Source: JBARKJ01 sp963698885
GTDB lineage: Bacteria > Nitrospirota > JACRHJ01
NCBI GenBank assembly: GCA_963698885.1
Contig: CAVOSJ010000003.1
Coordinates: 682,001 to 746,000 of the forward strand
Length of the DNA stretch: 64,000 bases
Direction of reading: 5' to 3'
Shown: positions 7,957 through 17,367 of the stretch, piece by piece
Position numbering within the stretch: the first letter of the stretch is position 1
How the letters are laid out: each line of letters begins with the position of its first letter
Notes under the pieces: generated by a model
Told to the model about the DNA's origin: nothing
Databases searched by the model: none
Seen by the model: the letters and a program-made list of their open reading frames with translations, nothing else
Position numbers and translations under genes: made by a program

Positions 7957-8796
7957 ATGTCTTCATTTTTTAAAGTCGGCGTATTTGTTGACAATGAGAA
8001 CATCCGGCGAAACGGCGGGTTCGGGATGAGGTATGAGATCCTCCGCAATTTTGCCTGCCGGGGGAATGCGGAACCCATCCGGCTGAACGCTTACGTCTCC
8101 TTCGACAAGCGCCGTGCCGGGAGTGACGGCGAATACAGCAATAACATCAATAAATTTTTCTCTTCCATCCGCGACAACGGCTTTAAGGTAATCGAGAAGG
8201 AAGTAAAGTGGTACACGAACGAGGACGGCACCGAGTTCGGGAAGGCGAATGCCGACCTGGACATGGCGGTGGACGCGCTCCTTCAGTCGGAGAACCTGGA
8301 GAGGGTGATACTGGCTACCGGCGACGGCGACTTCGTGCAGGTGGTCCGGGCGCTCCAGAACAAAGGGTGCCGGGTGGAGGTTATTTCCTTCGATAACGTT
8401 TCTCAGGACTTAAGGCGCGAGTGCGATATGTTCATGTCCGGCTATTTAATCCCCGACCTTCTCCCGGTGAAGGACAGAAGAGACCGGTCCCAGTGGGGCG
8501 AGGTAGGGTCCAGGGTGCGGGGTACATGCTATTTCTACAAGCAGGACGACAACTTCGGCTTTATGAAATTTCAAAAGCAGATAGGCGAAATCTGCATAAT
8601 GGACAGCCGCGAAAAAGAATCGCCTTACAACACGATATATTTCAACAAAGCGGCCCTTCAGACCAATTTCGACCTCTCCGAGCTTCCCAGCCGCAACTAC
8701 ATCTTCGAGTTCACGATTAAAGAAAAATCCATCCGGGGCGAGACGAAGCAGGTGGCCGACGATATAGAACTTTTATATAAATACTCCAACTTATAG
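7957..8796 (+). CDS. NYN (LabA/DUF88) nuclease-like protein with cold-shock-like C-terminal domain
   Basis: From the ATG at 7957 (AAGG 6 bases upstream) it has 279 residues; an upstream ATG at 7888 lies on the promoter itself and is less likely. The N-terminal NYN/PIN-like domain shows the acidic clusters FVDNENI (about residue 12), NADLDMAVDAL and LATGDGDFVQVV, which form the metal site of RNA-cutting NYN enzymes. The last third (RGTCYFYKQDDNFGFMKF ... YFNKAAL ... FEFTIKE) looks like a degenerate cold-shock/OB fold, which would bind RNA or ssDNA. It sits 10 bases upstream of hypA, probably in the same transcript, but no link to hydrogenase is known. NYN certain; the OB fold is inference. Confidence 0.82.
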   Translation: MSSFFKVGVFVDNENIRRNGGFGMRYEILRNFACRGNAEPIRLNAYVSFDKRRAGSDGEYSNNINKFFSSIRDNGFKVIEKEVKWYTNEDGTEFGKANADLDMAVDALLQSENLERVILATGDGDFVQVVRALQNKGCRVEVISFDNVSQDLRRECDMFMSGYLIPDLLPVKDRRDRSQWGEVGSRVRGTCYFYKQDDNFGFMKFQKQIGEICIMDSREKESPYNTIYFNKAALQTNFDLSELPSRNYIFEFTIKEKSIRGETKQVADDIELLYKYSNL

Positions 8797-8806
8797 ACAA
8801 AAATAA

Positions 8807-9151
8807 ATGCACGAAGTATCGATCTGCGAGAGCATACTGGACGTACTCCTGGAAGAAGCCGCGAAGAACAAGGCCTCTCGCATAAACCAGGTGACGCTGA
8901 AGATCGGCGAGATGGCCGGGGTGGTGGAGGATGCTCTCAAGTTCGCTTTCGAGATAGTAATGAAAGGGACGCTCGCGGAAGGGGCGACGCTTACCGTAAT
9001 CGACGTGCCGCTTACCGCAAGATGCCGCTCCTGCGGAAATGAATTCCATGTGGTCGGCTACGCGTTCTCATGCAAGCGCTGCGACAGCCCCGAGATAGAG
9101 ATAATTTCCGGCAGAGAAATGCTGATTGAGGAAATAGACCTGGAGGCATAA
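8807..9151 (+). CDS. hypA: Hydrogenase nickel incorporation protein HypA
   Basis: A 114-residue HypA with the invariant Met-His-Glu N-terminus (MHEVSICESI), whose His2 and backbone bind nickel, and a zinc site made of two CxxC pairs at Cys73/76 and Cys89/92. HypA passes nickel with HypB to the large subunit of [NiFe] hydrogenase. Length is normal. Its TAA overlaps the hypB ATG by one base, so the two are translationally coupled. No hydrogenase structural gene is in the window. Confidence 0.95.
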   Translation: MHEVSICESILDVLLEEAAKNKASRINQVTLKIGEMAGVVEDALKFAFEIVMKGTLAEGATLTVIDVPLTARCRSCGNEFHVVGYAFSCKRCDSPEIEIISGREMLIEEIDLEA

Positions 9152-9801
9152 TGAAAGTAAAAGTGGTCGCGGACATATTAAGCGCGAACGAAAGGATAGC
9201 TGCGGAAAACCGCGAGCTTTTCAAAAAGAACGGCGTGTTCGTGATAAACCTGATGTCTTCTCCGGGGGCTGGCAAGACTACCTTGCTTGAGAAAACTCTT
9301 GCCGCGCTGAAGGACGAGATGAGCATAGGCGTAATAGAGGGGGACGTCGCTACGACCGCGGACGCCGACAGGATCGAAAAAATCGGCGTGCCTGTAGTCC
9401 AGATAAATACCGGCAACATGTGCCACCTGGACGGGAGCATGATAAAAAGCGCGCTGGAAGAGTTCGACCTGGCCGGACTGGACCTGCTCATCGTGGAGAA
9501 CGTCGGCAACCTCGTCTGCCCTGCGGAATTCAATGTCGGCGAAGACTGCAAGGTCATGCTGCTATCGACCGCGGAAGGAGACGACAAGCCGCTTAAGTAC
9601 CCTCTCATGTGGCACGAGTCCCGCTCGCTCATTATAAATAAAATAGACCTCATACCATATACGAACTTTAATTTGGATAAGGCGACGGCGGACTCTCTTA
9701 CAATAAACCCCTCCCTTTCCATATTCCCGCTCTCATGCCGTACCGGCGAGGGAATTGATGCCTGGTACGGCTGGCTTCGCGAGAACGTCTCCCGCCACTG
9801 A
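9151..9801 (+). CDS. hypB: Hydrogenase nickel insertion GTPase HypB
   Basis: A 216-residue SIMIBI GTPase. The P-loop SSPGAGKT is at 36-43, the G4 motif NKID at 163-166, and the metal-site residues Cys91-His92 (GNMCHLDG) and Cys123 (NLVCPAE) are all present. The His-rich nickel-storage N-terminus found in some species is absent, so this is the plain form that works with HypA. The start overlaps the hypA stop, and its TGA overlaps the hypF ATG (TGATG), giving a tight hypA-hypB-hypF unit. Confidence 0.95.
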   Translation: MKVKVVADILSANERIAAENRELFKKNGVFVINLMSSPGAGKTTLLEKTLAALKDEMSIGVIEGDVATTADADRIEKIGVPVVQINTGNMCHLDGSMIKSALEEFDLAGLDLLIVENVGNLVCPAEFNVGEDCKVMLLSTAEGDDKPLKYPLMWHESRSLIINKIDLIPYTNFNLDKATADSLTINPSLSIFPLSCRTGEGIDAWYGWLRENVSRH

Positions 9802-12100
9802 TGGCCAGACGATTTAAAATATCCATAACCGGCATCGTACAGGGAGTCGGATTTCGCCCCCATGTTTTTAAACTCGCCGCCAGGCTCGGATTAAAAGGCT
9901 TCGTTTTTAACACCTCGAAGGGAGTCGTGATAGAAGTCGAGGGCGAAGGCGCGGAAAATTTTCAGGACGCCCTTCTCGGCAGCCTCCCTCCCCTGGCGAA
10001 AATAGAAACGGTTGAATCCCAGGAGCTTCCTCCCGCCGGTTATGAGCGCTTCGAGATAAAACTTTCCGAACTGGCCGAAAATGAATTTTCGCTGGTGTCT
10101 CCCGATATCGCCGTCTGTCCGGACTGCCTCCGCGAAATATACGACCCTTCCGACAGGCGCTACCTCTATCCCTTCACTAACTGCACCAACTGCGGCCCCC
10201 GCTACTCGATAATAAAAGGCGTACCCTACGACCGCCCCCTGACAACGATGAAAAAGTTCGGGATGTGCGAAGGTTGCCTCAAAGAATATGAAGACCCGCT
10301 TGACCGCCGCTTCCACGCTCAGCCAACCGCCTGCGCCGAATGCGGGCCCCAAATTACATACAGGGGCCAAGGGCCGGATGTCAGAGGCGATGACGCCCTT
10401 GTAAAGGCAATAAAGGATATAGCCGACGGCAAAATCGTGGCGGTTAAGGGGTTGGGGGGATTTCAGCTCGTCTGTGATGCGTCCAACGGTTATGCGGTAA
10501 ATACGCTCCGGGAAAGAAAGCGAAAAAATTTAAAACCCTTCGCCCTGATGGCACGGGACCTCTCTCAAATAAATAAATATTGTTTTATAAATGAAGTCGA
10601 AGAACATCTTTTGACAGCCGTCCAGGCGCCGATAGTCCTGCTGCGGAAAAAACCGGAGGCGGAGGCGCTTCTATCCGCCCAGGTAGCGCCGGGTAACGCG
10701 TACCTCGGTTTTATGCTGCCCTATACTCCGCTCCATAGCCTCCTCTTCAACCACCCGAAAGCCGGCGCAGACAATCCTCCCCTCGGCGCTTGTGATGACC
10801 TCTGGAAATTTGTCCGAAGAACCTATCGTGACAGACGACGATGAGGCACTGGAAAAACTTTCCGGGCTCGCGGACTCGTTCCTTCTGCACGACAGGGAGA
10901 TATACATGCGGGTGGACGACTCCGTAGCGCGGGTAGTCGCGGGAATACCAAGGCTGATACGGCGGGCGCGTGGATACGTGCCGGGCGCGTTCGACCTGGG
11001 CCGGGAGATGCCGGAGATACTGGCTGTCGGCGGGGAGCTGAAAAATACATCCTGCATAACAAAGGGCCCTTACGCCATAATGAGCCAGCACATCGGCGAC
11101 CTCGGTAATTTCGAGGCGATGAATTTTTTCGAGGAAACCATCTGGAACCTCCGGCGCACGTTCAAGGCCGACCCGCACATAATCGCCCACGACCTGCACC
11201 CCGATTATTTGAGTACCCGTTTTGCGCTGGACTACGATACCGGCGGGGACAAAAAACTCGTACCCGTCCAGCACCATCACGCACACGTCGCCGCCTGCAT
11301 GGCGGAGAACGGCGTGACGGAAAAGGTTATCGGCGTCGCCTTCGACGGCACGGGCTACGGCACGGACGGCCTCACATGGGGGAGCGAATTCCTGATCGCG
11401 GACCTGAAAGGTTTCGAGCGGTTTGCTCATTTTGATTACGTTCCGCTCCCCGGGGCGGACAAGGCGGTGCTGGAGCCTTGGAGGATAGCGTTATCATTTT
11501 TAATAAGCGCGTTCGGCGATGACGGTATAAAAATATTCCGGGAGCTTCGGGGCGGGCTAATATGGTAGTGACGCCGATACGGTCTCGGTAATGATCCGCA
11601 AAAAAGTGAACTCTCCCCTCTCCTGCGGCATGGGTAGGTATTTTGACGCCGTATCCGCGCTTCTCGGCATAAAGGACAGGATAACTTTTGAGGGCGAGGC
11701 GGCGATAGCGCTTGAGATGGCCGCGGATAAATCGGACGACCAGGTGATTTATCACCTTTCAATCGAAGGAGCCGCCCCGGCCGTTATTCGCGCCGTCCCG
11801 CTTTTTAAGGCTATAGTCGATGACCTAAGAAACGGAGTGCCGGCCCAGACGATTGCAAAGCGCTTCCACAATACCATATCGGAGGCGGTACTCGAAATAT
11901 GCGAGAAAGCGAGGCGCGAGACTCGGATAAGCCGCGTCGTCCTCTCCGGCGGCGTCTTCCAGAACGCGACGCTTTTCGAGTCGGCACTGGATAAGCTTAA
12001 GGCTAACGGCTTCAGCGTCATCACCCACAGCAAGGTCCCAACCAACGACGCCTGCGTCTCTTTAGGCCAGGCTGCAATCGCCGCGGCCTTGAATACCTGA
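9801..12100 (+). CDS. hypF: Carbamoyltransferase HypF, interrupted by two frameshifts
   Basis: The locus encodes a complete HypF of about 765 residues in three frames. Part 1 (9801 to about 10780) has the acylphosphatase domain (GIVQGVGFRPHVFKLA), two Cys-rich zinc fingers (CPDCLREIY, CTNCGPRYS, CEGCLKEYE, CAECGPQ) and the start of the YrdC-like domain (VAVKGLGGFQLVCDA). Part 2 (to about 11560) has SGNLSEEPIV and the Kae1-like HHHAHVAACMAENG and FDGTGYGTDG. Part 3 (to 12100) has SPLSCGMGRYFDA and LSGGVFQN. Dropping one C from CCCC at 10779-10782 and one A near 11559 restores a single frame. HypF makes the CN ligands of hydrogenase from carbamoyl phosphate, with HypE. hypC, hypD and hypE do not follow; hisS does. 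Confidence 0.88.
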
Positions 12101-12143
12101 TTTAAGCTTTACAATTTCCCCCCAATGTTTTAATATTTCCCTC

Positions 12144-13424
12144 ATGCTTACTCAGGCCATAAAAGGTGTTAAAGACATCCTTCCTGCGGACTCGCCCAAG
12201 TGGCAGTACCTGGAAAATTCCGTAAGAAAACTTTTTTCCGACTACGGCTTCTCCGAAATCCGCACGCCGATAATCGAGCATACCGTCCTGTTTGCGCGGA
12301 GTATCGGCGCGACCTCCGATATCGTGGAGAAGGAGATGTACGCCTTCAAGGACCAGGGCGGCGACGAGATAACCCTGCGGCCCGAAGGCACGGCGGGAGT
12401 CGTGCGCGCATTCGTGGAGCATAAGCTTTTTGCCTCCCAGCCGGTAACGAAGGTATATTACATGGGACCGATGTTCCGCCGGGAACGCCCGCAGGCCGGG
12501 CGTCTGCGGCAGTTCCACCAGGTGGGCGTGGAGGCGCTGGGGGTATCGGAGCCAGGTATTGACGTGGACGTGCTGGCGGTGCTGGTCGAGTTATTTAACC
12601 GGCTGAAGGTGCAGGGAGTCGAACTGCATATAAATTCTCTCGGGTGCAAGGATTGCAGGGACGCATACAAAGCCGCCCTGAAGGACTTCCTGATGCAGAG
12701 GATAGACCTGCTCTGCCCGGATTGCCAGAGGCGGATTGAGACGAACCCCTTGCGGGCGCTGGACTGCAAGTCCGAACACTGCAAGGCCGCCACGGCCGAT
12801 GCGCCGATGATGTCGGAATACCTGGACGACGGGTGCCGGACGCATTTTGAAGCCGTTAAGCAGGGCCTCGGCGACCTGGGGATTAATTATGTCATAGACC
12901 CCAGGATGGTACGCGGGCTCGATTACTATTCCCGCACCACCTTCGAGATGATAGCCGTGGACAAGAAGGGCGCGCAGAACGCTGTAGCCGCAGGGGGAAG
13001 GTATGACGGGCTTGTGGAAGAAGTCGGCGGCCCGCCTACCCCCGGGATAGGTTTCGCTCTCGGAGTCGAGCGGCTGCTGATGATGCTCCCGGAAACGGGC
13101 GCGGATGTGACGCCTCCTAAGGTATATATCGCGGCAATTGGCGATGCGGCCGTGAGGATAGGCCAGAAGCTCGCGGACGGACTCCGGAAGGAAGGCATTT
13201 CCGCTGAGCGCGATTACTCTCCGGGGGGCTTAAAAAACCAGATGAAGAAGGCTGACCGTTCCGGGGCCTCGTTCACCGTCATAATCGGCGAGGACGAGGT
13301 TGCCAAAGGCGCGGCAATACTGAGGGACATGAAGACCCGCGAGCAGTCGGAAGTGAAATTCGAGCGGCTTGTGGAAGAGCTGAAAACCCGCACGTCGTCA
13401 TGCAGTCCCTGTGATTCGTTATGA
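12144..13424 (+). CDS. hisS: Histidyl-tRNA synthetase
   Basis: A 426-residue class II synthetase. It starts with QAIKGVKDILP and shows motif 2 (YMGPMFRRERPQAGRLRQFHQVGVEALG in two readable halves), the histidine-binding RGLDYYSRTTFE, motif 3 (GIGFALGVERL) and the anticodon-binding domain from about residue 330. It charges tRNA-His in the cytoplasm. ATG start. It follows hypF after 43 bases, and its TGA overlaps the ATG of the phosphoesterase gene (ATGA), so those two are coupled. The C-terminus (KTRTSSCSPCDSL) is a few residues longer than usual. Confidence 0.95.
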   Translation: MLTQAIKGVKDILPADSPKWQYLENSVRKLFSDYGFSEIRTPIIEHTVLFARSIGATSDIVEKEMYAFKDQGGDEITLRPEGTAGVVRAFVEHKLFASQPVTKVYYMGPMFRRERPQAGRLRQFHQVGVEALGVSEPGIDVDVLAVLVELFNRLKVQGVELHINSLGCKDCRDAYKAALKDFLMQRIDLLCPDCQRRIETNPLRALDCKSEHCKAATADAPMMSEYLDDGCRTHFEAVKQGLGDLGINYVIDPRMVRGLDYYSRTTFEMIAVDKKGAQNAVAAGGRYDGLVEEVGGPPTPGIGFALGVERLLMMLPETGADVTPPKVYIAAIGDAAVRIGQKLADGLRKEGISAERDYSPGGLKNQMKKADRSGASFTVIIGEDEVAKGAAILRDMKTREQSEVKFERLVEELKTRTSSCSPCDSL

Positions 13425-13906
13425 ACATCGTCTGCATCTCCGACACCCACATCGAAAAAGGCAATAAAGGACTCCCCGCCGCCCTTATCGAGGCACTCTC
13501 CGGCGCTGACCTCATCCTCCACGCCGGAGACATAACCTCCCTGGATGTCATCGACGAACTGAAGGCTTATGCGCCGGTAGAGGCGGTGGCGGGAAATATG
13601 GACGGCTGGGATGTCTCAAGTAAGCTCCCTGAGAAGAAGATAATCCAGGCCGGGAAATTTAAAATAGGACTCATACACGGCGGGGGCAGCGTGCGGGACC
13701 TGGAAGCCAGGGTCGTCAAAAAATTCAAAGGCGACAAGGTGGACTGCATCGTATATGGCCATTCGCACAGGGCGAATATCGAGAGGCGCGATGATATCCT
13801 GCTGGTCAATCCCGGAAGCCCCACCGACCGGACCCATGCACCCTGGAACTCATACGCAGTCATTACGCTTGATGACGAACTGAAAGCGGAGATTGTAAAG
13901 CTTTAA
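13421..13906 (+). CDS. YfcE/MJ0936-type metallophosphoesterase
   Basis: A 161-residue calcineurin-like phosphodiesterase of the small YfcE class. The metal ligands can be read: Asp8-x-His10 (SDTHI), Asp37 (LILHAGDI), Asn59 (AVAGNMDG), a His in GLIHGGG and the GHSH motif near residue 113. Members hydrolyse phosphodiesters or other phosphates with Mn or similar metal; the natural substrate is usually unknown. Its ATG lies inside the hisS stop, and the HD-domain gene follows 20 bases later in the same direction. Confidence 0.9.
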   Translation: MNIVCISDTHIEKGNKGLPAALIEALSGADLILHAGDITSLDVIDELKAYAPVEAVAGNMDGWDVSSKLPEKKIIQAGKFKIGLIHGGGSVRDLEARVVKKFKGDKVDCIVYGHSHRANIERRDDILLVNPGSPTDRTHAPWNSYAVITLDDELKAEIVKL

Positions 13907-13926
13907 TCATACCTAAAGGATATCGC

Positions 13927-14476
13927 ATGGAACCCTACAAATTACTTGGAAAATATTACTTCACCGACTCCAGCACCTACAGCTATCTCCTCACGCACAG
14001 CAGGGCTGTCGCGGCGCTTGCGCTTAAGGCTGCGGAGCGGGTAAAAGATTTAAACCCCGATATGCAGTTCATTGAGGAGGCCTCTCTCCTGCACGACATC
14101 GCGATATTCAAGGTCCATGCGCCGACGATTGGCTGCATCGGGCCAATGCATTATATCGAGCACGGCTATCTGGGGCGGGAGCTGCTGGAGGAGGAAGGTT
14201 ATCCACGGCACGCGCTGGTATGCGAGAGGCACGTGGGCGCGGGCTTATCGGTGGAAGACATAAAGAAACATAAGCTTCACCTGCCGGAACGGGACATGAT
14301 ACCCGTGACGCTGGAGGAGAAGATAATCTGCTGGGCGGACAAATTCTTCTCCAAAATACCTTATAAGCTTGCGGAAGAGAAGCCGCTCTGCTGCCGTCCG
14401 GAAGATGATTGCAAGTTATGGCGAGGAGCAGTTAAAAAGGTTCGACGAGTGGCAGGCCCTTTTCGGGGCAAAATAA
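13927..14476 (+). CDS. HD-domain hydrolase, frameshifted near its 3' end
   Basis: A small HD-superfamily protein of about 182 residues. His24 (LLTHSRAVA) and the His56-Asp57 pair (LLHDIAIF) are the metal ligands; further His residues follow in HYIEHGYLGRELL and CERHVGAG. Such proteins are nucleotide or phosphate hydrolases. The uncorrected frame runs to 14511 with a meaningless basic tail. Removing one C of the pair at 14394-14395 lets translation read VRKMIASYGEEQLKRFDEWQ and stop with TAA at 14474-14476, just before a strong terminator, which is the expected family ending. Substrate unknown. Confidence 0.75.
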
Positions 14477-14512
14477 TCTTCACGTCCCCGTTCGCTTTAT
14501 ATCGACTATAAA

Positions 14513-14540
14513 AAAAGCCCCCGTTTTCACGGGGGCTTTT
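14513..14540. terminator. Bidirectional rho-independent terminator
   Basis: AAAAGCCCCCGT and ACGGGGGCTTTT pair perfectly around the loop TTTC. Read on plus it ends the hisS-phosphoesterase-HD unit; read on minus it has a T run too and ends the alpha operon after rplQ. Confidence 0.92.
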
Positions 14541-14562
14541 GATTTTTCTGCTGTCTGATTTA

Positions 14563-15127
14563 TTATTCGGCTTTCTTCTCTTCAGCCGCTTCCGGAGCCG
14601 GTGTCTCGGCTACGGTATCGGCGCTCGCAACCTCTGCCGGTGCGGCTTCCGCTGGCGTCTCTTCTACCGTTTTCGCCCTTCTTCGGCTTCTCCGCGGCGG
14701 CAACTTCCGCCGGGGCCGGTGCGGCCTTCGGCGCTTCTTTTTTGGGCTTCGGCTTCGGGGCGGGGGCGCCTTCTTTGTCCACCAGCTCGATTATCGCCAT
14801 CGGCGCGGAATCGCCCAGGCGCACGCGGGTCTTCATGACCCTGGTGTACCCGCCGGCACGGTCGGCCGAACGGGGCGCTATCTCGTCGAACAGCTTGGCG
14901 ACCACATCCCTGCTCATGATATAGGAGAGCGCCATCCTCTTCGCGGAGAGGTCGCCCTTCTTGCCCAGGGTGATCATCTTGTCGGCGATGCCCTGGAGTT
15001 CCTTGGCCTTCGCCTCTGTCGTCTCAATGTGCCCGTGCTCAAGCAGCGAGGTCACGAGATTTCTGAAAAGAGCCTTCCTGTGGCTCGAATTCCTTCCGAA
15101 CTGTCTACCCGCAAGCCTGTGTCGCAT
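14563..15127 (-). CDS. rplQ: 50S ribosomal protein L17 with acidic C-terminal tail; 3' frameshift
   Basis: The first 115 residues are standard bacterial L17 (MRHRLAGRQFGRNSSHRKALFRNL in the first two turns, then LLEHGHIETTEAKAKEL and ADRAGGYTR), which sits near the polypeptide exit tunnel. A Pro/Lys/Ala linker follows (KPKPKKEAPKAAPAPAE). In the frame as written the protein turns into a basic, Gly/Arg-rich tail ending at 14582. Dropping one C of CCC at 14676-14678 instead gives an acidic tail (VEETPAEAAPAEVASAD, ending EEKKAE) and a TAA at 14563-14565, which fits the linker. About 187 residues, so much longer than the usual 115-130. Last gene of the alpha operon. Confidence 0.88.
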
Positions 15128-15146
15128 GAGATATTATCCCTTCCCT

Positions 15147-16157
15147 TTATACGCCGGTCTTCTGCAGCGACTTTTCGTACGCCTTGAGTTTCTCGTTGTC
15201 TATTTTCATGCCGAAGGAAAGCCCCATCTCCGTGAGGATTTCCTTTATCTCGTTTAAGGACTTCCTGCCGAAGTTTTTGGTCTTCAGCATCTCGCCCTCG
15301 GACTTCTGTACCAAGTCCGCAATCGTCTTTATGTTCGCGTTCTTCAGGCAGTTCGCGGAGCGGACGGAGAGTTCCAGCTCGTTAACGCTTCTCAGCAGGT
15401 TCTCGTTGAACTTGTCCTCCACTTCCTCCGCCTCTGCCTCTATTATCTCGCCCTCTTCCTCGAAGTTGATGAAGATGCCCAGGTGGTCCTTCAGTATCTT
15501 CGCGCCATAGGCGACGGCGTCGTCCGGCCGGACGCTCCCGTCAGTTATCACTTCCATTATCAGCTTGTCATAATCGGTTTCCTGGCCGACGCGTGCGCTC
15601 TCCACCCAGTAGTTGACCCTCTGGATAGGCGAAAAGATGGAGTCCACCGGGACTACGCCAATCGGCATGTCCGGCTCTTTGTTCCTCTCGGAGGGGACGT
15701 ATCCCCTGCCCTTCTTGACGGTCATCTCGATAGTGAAGCGGGCATCCTTATCCAGCGTAGCTATGAGGAGGTCCGGCGTTAAAACTTCGATATCCGCGTC
15801 CGTGTCAATGTGCGAGCCGTAAACCGCGCCTGGGCCTTCGACGTCGATGCTGATGGTCTTCGGCTTGTCGGTATGCATCTTGAAACGGAGTTTCTTTATA
15901 TTCAGTATTATGTCCGTGACGTCCTCGACCACCCCCGGGATAGAAGAGAACTCGTGCAGCACGCCCTCTATCCTGATGGAAGTAACGGCCGCGCCCTCCA
16001 GCGAGGAGAGCAGCACCCTCCGGAGCGAATTTCCGATGGTGGTGCCGAAGCCCCGCTCAAACGGTTCCGCGCTGAACTTGCCGTAGGTGTTCGTGAGCGA
16101 GTCCGCCTCGAACTCCAGCTTTTTGGGGATCTGGAATCCCTTTAGCTTCATTGTCAT
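15147..16157 (-). CDS. rpoA: RNA polymerase alpha subunit
   Basis: A 336-residue alpha subunit. The N-terminal dimer and assembly domain shows RGFGTTIGNSLRRVLLSSLEG; the C-terminal domain (from about 245) shows LLRSVNELELSVRSANCL and LLKTKNFGRKSLNEIKEIL, used for UP elements and activators. It nucleates core enzyme assembly. ATG ACA ATG at the start leaves a choice of Met1 or Met3; the first is used. It lies between rpsD and rplQ as in most bacterial alpha operons. Confidence 0.96.
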   Translation of the reverse strand: MTMKLKGFQIPKKLEFEADSLTNTYGKFSAEPFERGFGTTIGNSLRRVLLSSLEGAAVTSIRIEGVLHEFSSIPGVVEDVTDIILNIKKLRFKMHTDKPKTISIDVEGPGAVYGSHIDTDADIEVLTPDLLIATLDKDARFTIEMTVKKGRGYVPSERNKEPDMPIGVVPVDSIFSPIQRVNYWVESARVGQETDYDKLIMEVITDGSVRPDDAVAYGAKILKDHLGIFINFEEEGEIIEAEAEEVEDKFNENLLRSVNELELSVRSANCLKNANIKTIADLVQKSEGEMLKTKNFGRKSLNEIKEILTEMGLSFGMKIDNEKLKAYEKSLQKTGV

Positions 16158-16233
16158 TAACCTCTCCTTGTCGGTTTCTCTTTAAAACTCTAAAAGGAGG
16201 CCGGGAGCCTTATTGCCCCTAACCTGTCCTTCT

Positions 16234-16860
16234 TTATTTCGAGTAAAGCTCGACTATGAGGTTCTCATTTATAGGCAGTGCAATGTCCTCTCTCGAGGGC
16301 ATGGACAGCACTTTTCCTTTCAGGTTCTGCTTGTCCAGCTCCAGCCAGCCCGGCAGGCCTTTTCTGTCCATCGCCGTAGCCAACTCCTGGAACCTTAAGC
16401 CACTCTTGCTCTTCTCCCTGAGCGCGACCTCGTCCCCGGCCCTCACGACATAGGAGGGGATGTTCACCGTCCTGCCGTTGACCTTGAAATGCCCGTGGGA
16501 AACCATGATCCTCGCTTCCTTGCGGGAGGCGCCGAAGCCGAGCCTGAATATGACGTTATCCAGCCTTCTCTCAAGGAGCTGCAACAGGTTCTCGCCGGTC
16601 ACGCCTTTCATGCGGGCGGCCTTAACGTAGTAGCCCCTGAACTGCTGCTCCAGGACGCCGTAAATACGGCGGACTTTCTGCTTCTCGCGGAGCTGCACGC
16701 CATAGTCCGAGACCTTCGCCCGGCCCTGGCCATGCTGGCCGGGGGCGTACGTCCTGCGATCGACCGAGCATTTCTCGGTGAAGCAGCGGTCTCCTTTTAA
16801 AAAGAGCTTGATGGTCTCTCTCCTGCACTGTCTGCAGACAGGACCGGTATATCTTGCCAA
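16234..16860 (-). CDS. rpsD: 30S ribosomal protein S4 (zinc-binding form)
   Basis: A 208-residue S4. The N-terminus holds four Cys at 9, 12, 26 and 31 (CRQC ... CFTEKC), the zinc-binding form lost in many bacteria. The S4 RNA-binding domain (LERRLDNVIFRLGFG) follows. S4 is a primary 16S rRNA binder and, in E. coli, the repressor of the alpha operon. The start is TTG behind AGGAGG with a 6-base gap. Upstream 86 bases after rpsK may hold an S4 target, though I could not draw a convincing pseudoknot. Confidence 0.95.
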   Translation of the reverse strand: MARYTGPVCRQCRRETIKLFLKGDRCFTEKCSVDRRTYAPGQHGQGRAKVSDYGVQLREKQKVRRIYGVLEQQFRGYYVKAARMKGVTGENLLQLLERRLDNVIFRLGFGASRKEARIMVSHGHFKVNGRTVNIPSYVVRAGDEVALREKSKSGLRFQELATAMDRKGLPGWLELDKQNLKGKVLSMPSREDIALPINENLIVELYSK

Positions 16861-16946
16861 GGTTTTCCTCCTGTGCGGGAGGACACGAGAGTCCTCCCCT
16901 ACAATTTTTTGCAGGGGCCGACTTATGTGCCGCCCCCGAAATTATG

Positions 16947-17336
16947 TTAAACCCTTCGCCTTTTGGGCGGTCGGCACCCGTTGTGCGGTATCGGCGTCAC
17001 GTCCCGTATCGCCGAAATATCCAGCCCCGCGGACTGAAGGGCCCGTATAGCTGATTCTCGGCCGGAACCCGGCCCCTTCACCCAGACTTCGACGATCCTC
17101 ATGCCCTGGTCCATCGCCTTTTTGCCGGCGTTTTCCGAGGCCATCTGGGCGGCAAAAGGGGTGCTCTTCCTGGAGCCTTTGAAACCCTGGTTGCCCGCGC
17201 TCGACCAGCATACGACGTTGCCGTTCTGGTCGGTTATGGTCACGATAGTGTTGTTGAAGGAGGCAGTGATATGAGCCACCCCGGTCGGGATGTTCTTCTT
17301 CTCCTTCTTCGGACCACTTCTCTTCGGTCCAGCCAT
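16947..17336 (-). CDS. rpsK: 30S ribosomal protein S11
   Basis: A 129-residue S11, full length, with GVAHITASFNNTIVTITD, the SSAGNQGFKGSRKSTPFAAQ core and the conserved HNGCRPPKRRRV end. It binds the 16S platform near the mRNA exit, pairing with S6/S18. ATG start. It is between rpsM and rpsD in the alpha operon order. Confidence 0.97.
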   Translation of the reverse strand: MAGPKRSGPKKEKKNIPTGVAHITASFNNTIVTITDQNGNVVCWSSAGNQGFKGSRKSTPFAAQMASENAGKKAMDQGMRIVEVWVKGPGSGRESAIRALQSAGLDISAIRDVTPIPHNGCRPPKRRRV

Positions 17337-17367
17337 TTTACCTCCTGAATACCTTTAGCGTGTTCGT

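Noticed and set aside
9012..9863. A 283-codon frame on minus, opposite hypB
   Set aside because: hypB on plus is unmistakable; the other frame is low-complexity and unsupported.
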